A stretch of 64,000 nucleotides of DNA from Brachybacterium subflavum (lineage in GTDB: Bacteria > Actinomycetota > Actinomycetes > Actinomycetales > Dermabacteraceae). The notes under the pieces were generated by a model. The model ran no database searches. It was given only the letters and a program-made list of their open reading frames with translations, and was not told the DNA's origin. The DNA lies in the NCBI RefSeq assembly GCF_009299795.1, contig NZ_VIGP01000001.1:248001-312000 (forward strand), read 5' to 3'. The first letter of the stretch is position 1. Every line of letters begins with the position of its first letter. Position numbers and translations under genes: made by a program. Below, in pieces: positions 8,461 through 18,972 of the stretch.

Positions 8461-11001
8461 ATGTCGGCACGGGAGCAGAAGTCCGCACGGGAGCAGAAGG
8501 TGGAGGTCGAGGGCCGCACGCTGCGGCTCACGCACCTCGACAAGGTCATGTATCCCTCGACCGGGACCACCAAGGGCGAGGTCATCGACTACTACCGGCG
8601 TGCCGCCGGGGTGATGGTGCCGCAGGCCGCCCGCAGACCGGCGACGCGGAAGCGATGGGTCGACGGGGTCGGCACCGCTGAGAATCCGGGCAAGGTCTTC
8701 TTCCGCAAGGACCTCGAGGACTCCGCGCCCGACTGGGTGCCGCGAGCGGACCTCGAGCACCACGAGGGCATCTCCACCTACCCCCTGGTGGACGAGGCGG
8801 CCGTGCTGGTGTGGCTCGCCCAGCTCGCGGCCCTCGAGATCCACACCCCCCAGTGGCGGTTCGACGCCGGGGGCGAGCCGGCCCGTCCCGACCGGCTCGT
8901 GCTCGATCTCGATCCGGGAGAGGGCGCCGGTCTCGGCGACTGCGCCCAGGTGGCGCTGTGGTGCCGCGAGCTCCTGGACGAGATGGGGCTCGACTCGTAT
9001 CCCGTGACGTCCGGCTCGAAGGGGATCCACCTCTACGCCCCGCTGGACGGGACCTCCGCCGCCGACGAGGTCGCCGAGGTGGCGCATCGTCTTGCGCGAG
9101 CCCTCGAGGACGAGCACCCCGACCATGTGGTCAGCGACATGAAGAGATCCCTGCGCCGAGGGAAGGTCCTGGTCGACTGGTCGCAGAACAACGGGCACAA
9201 GACCACGGTGTGCCCGTACTCCCTGCGCGGCAGGGAGCGTCCCACGGTCGCCGCGCCCCGCACCTGGGACGAGATCGAGGACTCGTCGCTCGCCCAGCTC
9301 GGCTTCCAGGAGGTGCTCGCGCGCATCGAGGACGGCACCGATCCCCTCGCGGTGCTCGGCCTCGCGCAGCACGAGACGCCGGCCGGGGGCGGGGCGTCGG
9401 CCGACGACGAGGCGTCGGCCGGGGCCGCGAACGATCGACTGCGCACCTACCGCTCCAAGCGCGACGCGCGCCGCACGCCCGAGCCCGTCCCCGACGCGGC
9501 AGGGGAAGAGCCGCAGGGGCGGGCCGATGCCGCGCGGCGCGCGCTCGAGGCGGAGGACCCGATGTTCGTGATCCAGGAGCACCACGCCTCGAGCCTGCAC
9601 TGGGACTTCCGGCTTCAGCACGAGGGGGCGCTCGTCTCCTGGGCCGTCCCCAAGGGGCCTCCGCTCGAGATGGACGTGAACCGGTTGGCGGTGCAGACGG
9701 AGGACCATCCGCTCGAGTACGGCACCTTCGAGGGGAGCATCCCGGAGGACGAGTACGGCGGGGGCGAGGTGACCATCTGGGACAGCGGCCTCGTCGAGAT
9801 CGAGAAGTGGCGCGAGGGGCGCGAGGTCATCGCCGTCTGCCGCGGACGCGAGGACGGAGGGCTCGGAGGCGTGCCGCGCCGCTTCGCGTTCATCCACACG
9901 GGAGGCATGGGCCGCGGCGCCAGGACCGCTGCCGCGAAGGAGAAGGCGAAGGCCGACTGGCTCCTGCACCTCATGAAGGACCAGCCCGAGGAGGAATCGG
10001 CCGGTGCCCGCGAGGAGACGGACGCCGATGAGCGGATCAGCCCGATGCTCGCGACGCTCGGCGCGCGCGAGGACATCGACGAGGACGACTGGGCCTTCGA
10101 GATGAAATGGGACGGTGTGCGCGCGATCGCCACGATCACCCCGGCCGGTGTGCGCCTGACCAGCCGCGGCGGCAAGGACGTCACCGCCGCCTTCCCCGAG
10201 GTCGGGGAGCTCGCCGACGCGGTGGGCGGCGCCGGCTCCGGGACGGGACGCATCGTCCTGGACGGTGAGATCGTCGCCCTGGACTCCCACGACCGGCCCT
10301 CGTTCTCGCGCCTCCAGCGGCGTCTGGGGCTGACGTCCCGGCGCGACGTGGAGCGGGCGCAGAAGGAGACGGAGGTCCACCTGATGGTCTTCGACCTGCT
10401 CGAGGTCGACGGCAGGTCGCTGCTGCGCACGCCCTACAGGGAACGGCGCGAGGCCCTCTTCGCGACCGTCGACCCCACCGCGCACGTGAAGCTCCCGCAC
10501 GCGGACCATGGGGACGTCGACCACGCGATCGCCGTCTCCCAGGAGCTCCAGCTCGAGGGCGTGATGGCGAAGAAGGAATCGAGCGTCTACCAGCCCGGGC
10601 GCCGTGCCCGCACCTGGATCAAGATCAAGAACGCCCATCACCAGGAGGTCGTCGTCGTGGGCTGGCGCGAGGGCCGGGGTGCGCGCGCAGGCGGGATCGG
10701 CTCCCTGCTGCTGGCCGTCCCGGACGAGGACGGGAACCTGCACTACGTCGGCCGCGTGGGCACCGGGTTCAGCGAGGACGACCTCGAGCACGCGCGAGAG
10801 CGCCTCCGCTCGCGCGCGCGGAAGACGCCGCCGGTGAGCGGCGTCCCGAGCGCCGACGCCCGCGACGCCCACTGGGTGCGCGCCGACCTGGTGGGCGAGG
10901 TGCGCCATGCCGAGCGCACCCCCGACGACAGGCTGCGCCAGCCCGTGTGGAGGGGATGGCGTCCCGACAAGTACGCCGCCGAGGTGCGCTGGGAGTCCTG
11001 A
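8461..11001 (+). CDS. ligD: Multifunctional ATP-dependent DNA ligase LigD (polymerase-phosphoesterase-ligase)
   Basis: An 846-residue NHEJ ligase with domains in the mycobacterial order. The primase-like polymerase domain spans about residues 14-300, with the LDLDPG metal site near 150 and SGSKGIHLY. The 3'-phosphoesterase domain spans about 365-530, with EHHASSLHWDFRLQ and GTFEGSIPEDEYGGG. The ATP-dependent ligase domain spans about 555-846, with the EMKWDGVRA motif carrying the adenylated Lys549, DGEIVALD and KIKNAHHQEVVVVGWREG. The N-terminus has a tandem SAREQK duplication. It lies divergent to ku, and the two make a complete minimal end-joining system. Confidence 0.95.
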   Translation: MSAREQKSAREQKVEVEGRTLRLTHLDKVMYPSTGTTKGEVIDYYRRAAGVMVPQAARRPATRKRWVDGVGTAENPGKVFFRKDLEDSAPDWVPRADLEHHEGISTYPLVDEAAVLVWLAQLAALEIHTPQWRFDAGGEPARPDRLVLDLDPGEGAGLGDCAQVALWCRELLDEMGLDSYPVTSGSKGIHLYAPLDGTSAADEVAEVAHRLARALEDEHPDHVVSDMKRSLRRGKVLVDWSQNNGHKTTVCPYSLRGRERPTVAAPRTWDEIEDSSLAQLGFQEVLARIEDGTDPLAVLGLAQHETPAGGGASADDEASAGAANDRLRTYRSKRDARRTPEPVPDAAGEEPQGRADAARRALEAEDPMFVIQEHHASSLHWDFRLQHEGALVSWAVPKGPPLEMDVNRLAVQTEDHPLEYGTFEGSIPEDEYGGGEVTIWDSGLVEIEKWREGREVIAVCRGREDGGLGGVPRRFAFIHTGGMGRGARTAAAKEKAKADWLLHLMKDQPEEESAGAREETDADERISPMLATLGAREDIDEDDWAFEMKWDGVRAIATITPAGVRLTSRGGKDVTAAFPEVGELADAVGGAGSGTGRIVLDGEIVALDSHDRPSFSRLQRRLGLTSRRDVERAQKETEVHLMVFDLLEVDGRSLLRTPYRERREALFATVDPTAHVKLPHADHGDVDHAIAVSQELQLEGVMAKKESSVYQPGRRARTWIKIKNAHHQEVVVVGWREGRGARAGGIGSLLLAVPDEDGNLHYVGRVGTGFSEDDLEHARERLRSRARKTPPVSGVPSADARDAHWVRADLVGEVRHAERTPDDRLRQPVWRGWRPDKYAAEVRWES

Positions 11002-11173
11002 TCCCTCCGAGCGATCCTGCGAAAGGGCCCCTGCGCACGCCTTGCTATGGTGCACGTGCTGTACGACACGTCACGACAACATCGCACGTGCCGCCTTCGT
11101 CGGGCTCGCAGCCGTGCGGGCCCCCACGGGGCACCGATGCCCGGGCGGCGCAGCGAGGTCCGAGGAGGAACCG

Positions 11174-12739
11174 GTGTCGCCCCTTTCCCCGCCCGCCCCA
11201 GGCATCCCGCCTGCGTCACCCGAAGCGGCTCCGCCGCGCACCGCGTCGGCGGCCCTCGCGCCTTCGCCCGCCGGAGCCCGGCCCCCCGCGCTGCGCTGGA
11301 TCGCCCTGCTCGCGGTCCTGCTCATGGCCGCGCTCACCGCCGCGGTGAGCGCGCAGCCCGCCCACGCGGAGCCGAAGGAGAAGTACGTCGTCGGCACCGA
11401 CACGACGTACGCGCCCTTCGAGTACACCGGCTCCGACGGCGACCTCGAGGGCATCGACATCGACCTGCTCCACGCGATCGCGAAGGACCAGGGGTTCGAG
11501 GTCGAGATCCGCCCGCTCGGCTTCGACGCGGCGGTCCAGGCGCTGTCCTCGAACCAGGTCGACGCCGTGATGGCGGGCATGACCATCACGGACGAGCGGA
11601 AGGAATCCTTCGACTTCACCGACACCTACTTCGTGGGCGGCGTGCAGTTCGCGGTGCCCGAGAGCAGCGACATCTCCTCCCTCGACCAGCTGAAGGGCGA
11701 GACGGTCGCGGTCAAGAACGGCACCACCGGCAAGGACTTCGCCGAGGAGAACAAGGACAAGTACGGGTACACGGTCGACACCTACCAGGAGACCACCGAC
11801 GTGGTCGACGCGGTGAAGTCCGGGCACGCGGTCGGCTACTTCGACGACTACCCGGTGATCGCCTACGGCATCACCCAGGGATCCGGGTTCAAGCAGGTCG
11901 GTGACCCACAGGGCGGCGGCGACTTCGGCGCCGCCGTGAACAAGGGCAAGAACGCGGAGTTCCGCGAGAAGTTCAACGCGGGGCTGAAGAACCTCAAGAA
12001 GAGCGGCGAGTACGACACGATCGTCGAGAAGTACGTCGGTGCCCAGGGCAGCGACGGCGGCGGCGAGCAGGCGCAGAAGCCCGACCGCTCCGTGCTCACG
12101 GTGATCACGGACTACTGGCCGCAGCTGCTGAACGGCGTCTGGCTCACGTTCCTGTCGACCGTGGTCGCGCTCGTGCTGGCCTTCGTGCTCGGCATCATCT
12201 TCGGCTTCGCCCGCCTCGCGCGCTTCGCTCCCTTCCGCTGGGTCGCGACCGCCTATGTGTACGTGTTCCGCGGGACACCGATCCTGGTGCAGGCGTTCTT
12301 CGTCTTCTTCGCGATCCCGCAGATGTTCCCGAGCATCCAGATGGGGCCGTTCGTCGCCGGCGCGATCACGCTGACGCTGAACACCGGTGCCTACATGACC
12401 GAGATCATCCGCGGCGGCATCCAGGCCGTCGATCCCGGGCAGACGGAGGCCGCGCGCTCGCTGGGACTCGGCCACCGCAAGACCATGCAGAAGGTCGTGC
12501 TCCCGCAGGCCTTCCGGATCATGATCCCGACCTTCGTGAACCAGGGCATCATCACGCTGAAGGACACCTCGCTGCTGAGCGTCATCGGGCTCGCAGAGCT
12601 CACCTACCAGTCCCGGCAGATCATCGCGACGACCTACATGTCCTCGCAGGTGCTGGTCGTGGTGGCGTTCCTGTACTTCGCGGTGATCACGATCCTCACC
12701 CTGCTGTCGCAGCGACTCGAGAGGAAGTACGCGGTATGA
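11174..12739 (+). CDS. Amino-acid ABC transporter, fused substrate-binding protein and permease
   Basis: A 521-residue fusion. The GTG start has GAGGAGG five bases upstream. A proline-rich N-terminus leads to a signal-like membrane segment (about 40-62, ending SAQPAHA). Next comes a family-3 solute-binding domain (about 70-290, [26 protein letters not shown]), and then a HisM/GlnP-type permease (about 300-521) with the EAA loop [24 protein letters not shown]. Polar amino acids, probably glutamine-like, are the expected substrate class. Fusing binding protein to permease tethers the receptor to its channel. The stop overlaps the ATPase start (ATGA). Confidence 0.9.
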   Translation: MSPLSPPAPGIPPASPEAAPPRTASAALAPSPAGARPPALRWIALLAVLLMAALTAAVSAQPAHAEPKEKYVVGTDTTYAPFEYTGSDGDLEGIDIDLLHAIAKDQGFEVEIRPLGFDAAVQALSSNQVDAVMAGMTITDERKESFDFTDTYFVGGVQFAVPESSDISSLDQLKGETVAVKNGTTGKDFAEENKDKYGYTVDTYQETTDVVDAVKSGHAVGYFDDYPVIAYGITQGSGFKQVGDPQGGGDFGAAVNKGKNAEFREKFNAGLKNLKKSGEYDTIVEKYVGAQGSDGGGEQAQKPDRSVLTVITDYWPQLLNGVWLTFLSTVVALVLAFVLGIIFGFARLARFAPFRWVATAYVYVFRGTPILVQAFFVFFAIPQMFPSIQMGPFVAGAITLTLNTGAYMTEIIRGGIQAVDPGQTEAARSLGLGHRKTMQKVVLPQAFRIMIPTFVNQGIITLKDTSLLSVIGLAELTYQSRQIIATTYMSSQVLVVVAFLYFAVITILTLLSQRLERKYAV

Positions 12740-13551
12740 GCGAGCAGACGAGTCCGAGCGGGCAGACGGGCGCCCGCGACGGCGCGAGTGCCGGCGGCGC
12801 GACGAAGGGCGCGGGCGAGCGTCCCGAGAAGATCGTCGTCGAGGGCCTGCGCAAGAGCTTCGGCGACAACGAGGTGCTCACCGGCATCGACCTCACGGTG
12901 AAGGAGCGCGAGGTGGTCGCGATCATCGGCCCCTCGGGGTCGGGCAAGTCCACCTTCCTGCGCTGCCTGAACCGTCTCGAGGACCCCACGGGCGGGTCGA
13001 TCGTGATCGACGGCGCCGACCTCTCGGGGCGGAAGGTGAAGATCGACGAGGTGCGCCAGAGGATCGGCATGGTCTTCCAGCACTTCAACCTCTTCCCGCA
13101 CATGACCGTGCTCGAGAACATCACGCTCGCGCCGATCCAGCTGGGCAAGTGCTCCGCGAAGGAGGCCGAGCAGCGCGCCCGCACCCTCCTGGACCGGGTG
13201 GGGCTCGCCGAGAAGGCCGACGCCAAGCCGGCCTCGCTCTCCGGCGGGCAGAAGCAGCGCGTCGCGATCGCGCGTGCGCTCGCGATGGAGCCCGAGGTGA
13301 TGCTCTTCGACGAGGCCACGAGCGCGCTCGACCCCGAGATGGTGGGGGAGGTGCTCCAGGTGATCCGTGACCTCGCGGAGAACGGGATGACCATGATCCT
13401 GGTGACCCACGAGATGGGCTTCGCCCGCGAGGTCTCCCACCGCACGATCTTCATGGACGGCGGCGTGATCGTCGAGGCCGGGACGCCCGAGGAGATCTTC
13501 GGCGATCCGCAGAGCGAGCGGCTCCAGGACTTCCTGGCCAAGGTGCTCTGA
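12736..13551 (+). CDS. glnQ: Polar amino-acid ABC transporter ATP-binding protein (GlnQ-like)
   Basis: A 271-residue ABC ATPase. Residues 1-30 are low complexity; the domain then has Walker [11 protein letters not shown]-loop [22 protein letters not shown], signature SGGQKQR and Walker [13 protein letters not shown]. The Q-loop wording is typical of GlnQ/HisP-family ATPases. It overlaps the fused binding-protein/permease gene by 4 bases and should form one transporter with it. No third component is needed if the permease forms a homodimer. Confidence 0.92.
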   Translation: MSEQTSPSGQTGARDGASAGGATKGAGERPEKIVVEGLRKSFGDNEVLTGIDLTVKEREVVAIIGPSGSGKSTFLRCLNRLEDPTGGSIVIDGADLSGRKVKIDEVRQRIGMVFQHFNLFPHMTVLENITLAPIQLGKCSAKEAEQRARTLLDRVGLAEKADAKPASLSGGQKQRVAIARALAMEPEVMLFDEATSALDPEMVGEVLQVIRDLAENGMTMILVTHEMGFAREVSHRTIFMDGGVIVEAGTPEEIFGDPQSERLQDFLAKVL

Positions 13552-13703
13552 GCCCCGGCGTCCTCCGGCTCCTCGATGTGAGCGCGGCAATGCCCGCAGG
13601 GCGTCCGGACCGGCGCCGGGGGACACTGGCGGGGTCCTGTTCTTCCGACGGGCCGACGCCTGCTCGTCGGTCCGTCCTGCCGTCGGCCGATCGGAGCTGC
13701 CCC

Positions 13704-14585
13704 GTGACCGAGTCCCTCACCAGCGCCCCTGCAACCACCTCGCCCGCCCGGCCCTGGTCCGAGATCCAGGACGGCCCCCACGACATCCGCCTCGTCGTCG
13801 CCGACATGGACGGCACGCTGCTGACGCCCGAGGGCGAGGTCCCCGGCGACTTCTGGGTGCTGCAGGAGCGCATGCGGGCGGCGGGCATCGAGTTCGTGCC
13901 CGCGAGCGGACGCCAGCTCGCGACGCTGCGCGCGACCTTCGGCGCCGAGAACGGCACCGCTCCGGGCCTCGACACCTACGTCGCCGAGAACGGGACGCTC
14001 GTCGTCCACGACGGGGAGGTCGTCGCGACCACGACCGTCGACGCGCCGACGGCCGCGCGCGTCATCGCCCGTGTGCGGGAGCTCGTCGCGGGCGGCCTGG
14101 ACCTCGGTCTCGTGGTCTGCGGGGTCGAGACCGCGTACGTCGAGCGGGACGACGAGGCATTCCTCGCCGAGGCCCGGAAGTACTACCGCCGGCTCGAGAT
14201 CGTCCCCGACCTCGAGGCCGTGCAGGGCGGGGTCCTCAAGCTCGCGATCCACGACTTCGCCGACGCCGAGGCCACCTCCGCCGAGTTCTCCGACCTGGCC
14301 GAGACCCACCAGGTGGTCGTCTCGGGCGCGCACTGGATCGATGTCATGAACCCCGAGGCGGACAAGGGCCGCGGGATCCTCGCGCTCCAGGCGGCGCTCG
14401 GGGTCACGGCCGCGCAGACCGCCGTGTTCGGCGACTACCTCAACGATCTCGCCATGTACGACGTCGCCGAGTGGTCGTTCGCGATGGCCAACGCCCATCC
14501 GCGCATCACCGCCGCCGCGAGGTACACCGCGCCCAGCAACGCCGAGCACGGCGTGGTGCGCGTGCTCGAGCATCTGCTGGGCTGA
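13704..14585 (+). CDS. HAD-superfamily hydrolase, Cof-type
   Basis: A 293-residue phosphatase-like protein. Motif I DMDGTLL (Asp34, Asp36) and motif IV GDYLNDLAMYDVA flank a C2 cap, the layout of Cof/YbjI sugar-phosphate phosphatases. ALGVTAAQTAVFGD and AMANAHPRITAAARYTAPSN complete the family signature. The GTG at 13704 was selected because earlier in-frame sequence is low-complexity and lacks a ribosome-binding site; GGAG lies nine bases upstream. The real substrate cannot be read from sequence. Confidence 0.85.
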   Translation: MTESLTSAPATTSPARPWSEIQDGPHDIRLVVADMDGTLLTPEGEVPGDFWVLQERMRAAGIEFVPASGRQLATLRATFGAENGTAPGLDTYVAENGTLVVHDGEVVATTTVDAPTAARVIARVRELVAGGLDLGLVVCGVETAYVERDDEAFLAEARKYYRRLEIVPDLEAVQGGVLKLAIHDFADAEATSAEFSDLAETHQVVVSGAHWIDVMNPEADKGRGILALQAALGVTAAQTAVFGDYLNDLAMYDVAEWSFAMANAHPRITAAARYTAPSNAEHGVVRVLEHLLG

Positions 14586-14678
14586 TCCCGGCGGGGCCGT
14601 CGCACCAGCGGGGATGCCTGCTGCCGGCGGCCCCCGCTGGCGGGGAGGCCTGCTCGCGGGGCCGGCCCGTGCCGTGCC

Positions 14679-16220
14679 TCAGCGCAGCGCGGCCGGCGCC
14701 GTCGACGGCTGCGAAGGATCCTCGCGGTTCACGGGGCCCTCGAACAGGAGGATCGACTCGTCGGCCCCCTTGCCGTTGGTCTCCGGCAGGAAGCGGTGCA
14801 CGAACAGGACGCCCAGCAGGCACAGCACCGCGAAGATGATCATCACCCAGCTGAGGCCCAGGCCGTCGCGCAGCGGCGGGAACGCCACGACCAGCACGAA
14901 GTTCGCGAGCCAGTTGACGGCGGCCGCGATCGCGGCGGCGCGCCCGCGCACGGCGGTCGGGAAGATCTCGCCCTGCAGCAGCCAGCCGGTGCCGCCCACG
15001 CCGATCGCGAAGCTCGAGATGAACAGCGCGAAGGTGATCATGAGGACCACCAGCTGCGCGGTGCCCGTGAGGGTCGCGTTGCCGATCGCGCCGATCACGA
15101 GGAAGACGATCATGAAGCCGAAGCCGCCGATGGAGAGCTTGCGCCGGCCCAGCTTGTCGATCCAGCGGAAGGCGAAGTAGGTCGCCAGCACGTTGACGAT
15201 CGCGAGCACGCCCGCGGCCATCACGCCGGCGATCTCGGCGTCCACGGGGTTGCCGGCGTCGGTGCCGAAGTACGGGCCCAGCAGCTCGGGACCGTAGTAG
15301 AAGGCGACGTTGATGCCGGTGATCTGCTGGAAGACGAAGAACACGCAGACCACGACCAGGGCGCGCCGCACGGCGGGCGTCCACAGGGTCGTGTTCGCCA
15401 GGCGGCGCACGCGCTCCTGGACGGCGAGGGCCTCCGCGTGGACCTGCTCGGCGGTGGTCTGGATGTCGAGCTTGCGCATCGCGGTCAGAACGTCGGACTC
15501 GCGCCCGCGCTCGAGCAGCCAGCGCGGGGACTCGGGCATCCGGGCGCGCAGCAGCAGCGAGAGGATCGCGGGGATGAAGCCGACGCCCAGCATGATCCGC
15601 CAGTCCACGGTCACCGCGGAGTCGGGGAACGCCTTGAGCAGCAGCACGGCGATGACGTACGCGCCGAGGATGCCGATCGTGATCATCCACTGCTGGATGA
15701 CGGCGAGGGAGCCGCGGCGCTTCTTCGGGGCGAACTCGGCGATGTAGGCGGTCGCGATCGCGGAGTCCGCGCCGATCGCTAGACCGATGATGATGCGGCC
15801 GATGATCAGGGTCGTCGCCTCGGGGGCGAGCGCCGAGATGATCGAGCCCAGCGCGAACAGCGCGGAGTCCACGAGCAGCAGGGACTTGCGGCCGAAGCGG
15901 TCGGTCAGCGGTCCCGCGAGCAGAGCGCCCACGAAGGAGCCGAGGGAGGCGCCGGCGACGGTGATGCCCGTGCCCCAGGACCCCAGGTCGAAGGGCAGGA
16001 ACACGAGCGCGGAGCCGATGTTCGAGGAGTCGAAGCCGAAGAGGAACCCGCCGATCGTCGCGAGCACCGCGAGGTACAGGTAGAGGCCCTTGACGTCCCG
16101 CGCGTCGAGTGCGGCCAGCACGCCGCCTCCGGGCGGCGCCCCGTCGGGGGTCGAGGCGTGATCGGGGCGTCCGGTGGGATCCGGGACGGGGCCGCTTGCA
16201 TTCTCCGGTGAATTCGACAC
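14679..16220 (-). CDS. Sugar porter (MFS) family transporter
   Basis: A 513-residue protein with 12 predicted membrane segments and sugar-porter signatures: GPLTDRFGRKSLLLVDS after TM2, RIIIGLAIGADSAIATAYIAEFAPKKRRG in the TM4-5 region, PESPRWLLERGR between the two halves, QQITGINVAFYYGPEL at TM7, and RFLPETNGKG at the C-terminus. Such proteins import monosaccharides or inositol by proton symport. The N-terminal 30 residues are hydrophilic. The GTG at 16220 is the most upstream reasonable start, with GAGGAG about 13 bases away, a slightly long spacing. No sugar kinase adjoins it. Confidence 0.88.
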   Translation of the reverse strand: MSNSPENASGPVPDPTGRPDHASTPDGAPPGGGVLAALDARDVKGLYLYLAVLATIGGFLFGFDSSNIGSALVFLPFDLGSWGTGITVAGASLGSFVGALLAGPLTDRFGRKSLLLVDSALFALGSIISALAPEATTLIIGRIIIGLAIGADSAIATAYIAEFAPKKRRGSLAVIQQWMITIGILGAYVIAVLLLKAFPDSAVTVDWRIMLGVGFIPAILSLLLRARMPESPRWLLERGRESDVLTAMRKLDIQTTAEQVHAEALAVQERVRRLANTTLWTPAVRRALVVVCVFFVFQQITGINVAFYYGPELLGPYFGTDAGNPVDAEIAGVMAAGVLAIVNVLATYFAFRWIDKLGRRKLSIGGFGFMIVFLVIGAIGNATLTGTAQLVVLMITFALFISSFAIGVGGTGWLLQGEIFPTAVRGRAAAIAAAVNWLANFVLVVAFPPLRDGLGLSWVMIIFAVLCLLGVLFVHRFLPETNGKGADESILLFEGPVNREDPSQPSTAPAALR

Positions 16221-16366
16221 GGCCGGGACTGTACTCCTCGATCGGCTCTCCCGTGATGCCAGAGGATCCGATGAGGGCGGGATGTCCGGAATCCGGCGGT
16301 CCGCGCGGGTCCGCGAGGGCGCACTCGTTCTCGCGGCGCGACGCGGCGGTCGCTCGGGGAGCCGCG

Positions 16367-18883
16367 TCAGCCGCCCGTGCCGGCTCCGTGCTCCAGGTGC
16401 GAGTGCAGGAAGCGGCCGGTCGCGGTGCCGGGATCCTCGGCCAGCTCCTGCGGGGCGCCGGTCGCGACGATCCTGCCGCCGGCCGCTCCGCCGCCGGGCC
16501 CCATGTCGATCACGTGATCGGCGTTGGCGATCATGTCGAGATCGTGCTCGATCACGACCACGGTCGCGCCGTTGCCCACCAGGCGGTCGAGCACGTGCAG
16601 CAGCGTGCGCACGTCCAGGGGATGCAGCCCGACGCTGGGCTCGTCGAACACGAAGAGCGCGTCGGCCTGCCCGCGGTCGATGTGCGCCGAGAGCTTGAGA
16701 CGCTGCGCCTCGCCGCCGGAGAGCGCCGGGGTGTCCTCGCCGAGCGTCAGGTACCCCAGACCCAGGTCGATGAGGGCCTGCAGGCGCCTGCGCACCGCGG
16801 GGATGTCGCCCACCGCCTCGATCGCCTCCCGGACCGTGAGGCCCATCAGGTGGGGGAGGGAGACCCCGTCGCGCGGGTAGGACTCCGCCGCCGGCGCGTA
16901 CCGTGTGCCCTCGCACTCCGGGCAGTCGATGTCGACGTCGGGCAGGAACTGCACGTCCAGGACCACGCGCCCGGTGCCCTCGCAGCGCGGGCAGCGCAGC
17001 GACCCCGTGTTGTACGAGAAGTCGCCCGCGCCCAGGCCCGCCTCCTTCGCTGCGGCGGTGCGCGCGAAGGCTCGGCGCAGGTCGTCCAGGACCCCGCTGT
17101 AGGTGGCGACGGTCGAGCGGATGTTCACGCCGATCGGGGTCGCATCGATCTGGTGGACGCGACGGATGCCGGCGGCATCCAGCGTGTGCACGTGGCCGGG
17201 CAGGCCGGCCCCGCTCGCCGTCGCCGCGCGCAGCGCGGGGACCAGGGACTCGAGCACCATCGTGGTCTTGCCCGAGCCCGAGACCCCGGTGACCGCGGTG
17301 AGGCGGCCGAGCGGGATGCGCACCGACAGCGGCTGCACCGTGTGCAGGGCGCTCGTGGTCATGGCGATGGTCCCCCGGGCGAACGTCTCCGCGGGGGACG
17401 CCTGCTTGCGGATCACCACGTCGGCGCTGCCGTCGAGGAAGCCGGCGAGGCGGGAGTCCCCGGAGTCGATCACCTGCCGGATGCTCCCGCTCGCGGTGAT
17501 CTCGCCGCCCTCGCGACCGGAACCCGGCCCGATCTCGATCAGGTGGTCCGCCTCGCGCAGCACCTGCACGTCGTGGTCGACGAGGAGCACGGAGTTGCCG
17601 TCCGCCAGCAGGTCCCCGATCAGTGCGAGCAGTCCGTCGATGTTCGAGGGGTGCAGGCCGATGCTGGGCTCGTCGAGCACGTAGAGAACGCCCGTGGTGC
17701 GGTTGCGCACCGCCCTGGCCAGTTGGACGCGCTGGCGCTCGCCCGTGGAGAGCGAGGAGCCCGCGCGGTCCAGGGAGAGGTAGCCGAGCCCCAGCTGCAC
17801 GAGCCGGTCGGCCATGCCCGTGAGCTGGGAGACGAGCTCGCGGGCCATCGGGTGCATGTCGGAGGGCAGCGGGTCGATCACGGTCGGGGCCAATGCCAGG
17901 AGGCCGTCGAGGGTGAGGGCGGTGGCGCCGGCGAGGCCGAGCTCGCCGATGCGCGGAGCGCGCGCGGCGGGTGACAGGCGCGTGCCCTCGCAGTCGGGGC
18001 AGACTGTCTCCACGAGGAAGCGGCTCACGCGGGACAGGCGCTTCTCCGTGTCGGCGCGGCGCAGCTCCTCGGTGACGGTGAGGCGGGCGTTGCGGAACGT
18101 GAAGTCGAGGTCGTGCACGCCCTTCTTCGACGTCACCGTGATGTGCTTCTTCTCCTCGGGGCCGTCCAGCACGATCTCGCGCTCGGCGTCGGTGAGGTCC
18201 CGGAAGGGCACGTCCGTGCGCACCCCGAACTCGCGCGCGATGTCCGGCTGGACGTTGAACCCGAACATCTGCCAGGGGGCCACGGCTCCCTCGTCGAGGG
18301 ACTTCCCGGGATCGGGCACGAGCGCCGCATCGTCGACCTCGCGCACCGTGCCGATGCCCTCGCAGCGAGGGCACGCGCCCTCTGAGTTGAAGGCGAGCGC
18401 CTCCGCGCCCGGGGCCTGAACCGCGGCGCCGCAGACCGGACAGGAGAACGGCACCTCGGCGGCGACGTCGATCGTCGGCGGGACGCGATGTCCGTTCGGG
18501 CACAGGTGGGAGGCAAGACGCGAGAACATCAGCCGCAGCACGTTGAGCAGCTCGGTCGAGGTCCCGAAGGTCGAGCGCACCCCGGGCACGGCCGGCCGCT
18601 GGCGCAGCGCGAGGGCCGCGGGCACGTGGGTCACCGAGTCCACGGCGGCGCGCGGGGCCTGGGACATCCGCCGGCGGGTGTAGGTCGACAGCGCCTCGAC
18701 GTACCGGCGCGACCCCTCCGCGTAGAGCACGCCGAGGGCGAGCGAGGACTTGCCGGAGCCCGAGACGCCGGCGATCGCGACCAGGGAATCCAGCGGGACG
18801 TCGACGTCGACGTCCCGGAGGTTGTGCACGCGCGCGCCGCGCACCTCGATGGTCGTGGGATGGGGGATCCGGTGAGGCGTCAC
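16367..18883 (-). CDS. UvrA-like ABC ATPase (excinuclease A paralogue)
   Basis: An 838-residue UvrA homologue with two ABC cassettes: Walker A GVSGSGKSS (39-47), a second GVSGSGKTT around residue 530, signatures SLSTGERQR and ALSGGEAQR, and Walker B VLDEPSIGLHP and VFDEPSVGLHP. Zinc-site cysteines appear in CPRCEGIG/CPDCEGTR and CPRCEGTG/CPECEGTR. It is about 110 residues shorter than canonical UvrA, chiefly in the N-terminal part after the first Walker A, where UvrB contacts lie. This suggests a UvrA2/DrrC-type paralogue linked to drug or lesion tolerance rather than core repair. Confidence 0.85.
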   Translation of the reverse strand: MTPHRIPHPTTIEVRGARVHNLRDVDVDVPLDSLVAIAGVSGSGKSSLALGVLYAEGSRRYVEALSTYTRRRMSQAPRAAVDSVTHVPAALALRQRPAVPGVRSTFGTSTELLNVLRLMFSRLASHLCPNGHRVPPTIDVAAEVPFSCPVCGAAVQAPGAEALAFNSEGACPRCEGIGTVREVDDAALVPDPGKSLDEGAVAPWQMFGFNVQPDIAREFGVRTDVPFRDLTDAEREIVLDGPEEKKHITVTSKKGVHDLDFTFRNARLTVTEELRRADTEKRLSRVSRFLVETVCPDCEGTRLSPAARAPRIGELGLAGATALTLDGLLALAPTVIDPLPSDMHPMARELVSQLTGMADRLVQLGLGYLSLDRAGSSLSTGERQRVQLARAVRNRTTGVLYVLDEPSIGLHPSNIDGLLALIGDLLADGNSVLLVDHDVQVLREADHLIEIGPGSGREGGEITASGSIRQVIDSGDSRLAGFLDGSADVVIRKQASPAETFARGTIAMTTSALHTVQPLSVRIPLGRLTAVTGVSGSGKTTMVLESLVPALRAATASGAGLPGHVHTLDAAGIRRVHQIDATPIGVNIRSTVATYSGVLDDLRRAFARTAAAKEAGLGAGDFSYNTGSLRCPRCEGTGRVVLDVQFLPDVDIDCPECEGTRYAPAAESYPRDGVSLPHLMGLTVREAIEAVGDIPAVRRRLQALIDLGLGYLTLGEDTPALSGGEAQRLKLSAHIDRGQADALFVFDEPSVGLHPLDVRTLLHVLDRLVGNGATVVVIEHDLDMIANADHVIDMGPGGGAAGGRIVATGAPQELAEDPGTATGRFLHSHLEHGAGTGG

Positions 18884-18972
18884 CGGATCACGCTATCGGC
18901 CCCGCCGTCGGCGCGGAGGACATCCTTCAGGTCCGTCGGACGCATGGCTGTCGGACACCCTGCGCCCCGATC

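Noticed and set aside
7345-11055. A 1236-codon minus-strand frame covering ku and ligD
   Set aside because: Only the last third is real (ku). The rest is antisense to ligD, a third-position GC artefact of high-GC coding DNA.
14679-18503. A 1274-codon minus-strand frame spanning the sugar transporter and the UvrA-like gene
   Set aside because: The upstream part is an arginine-rich off-frame reading of the UvrA-like gene; the transporter starts at 16220.
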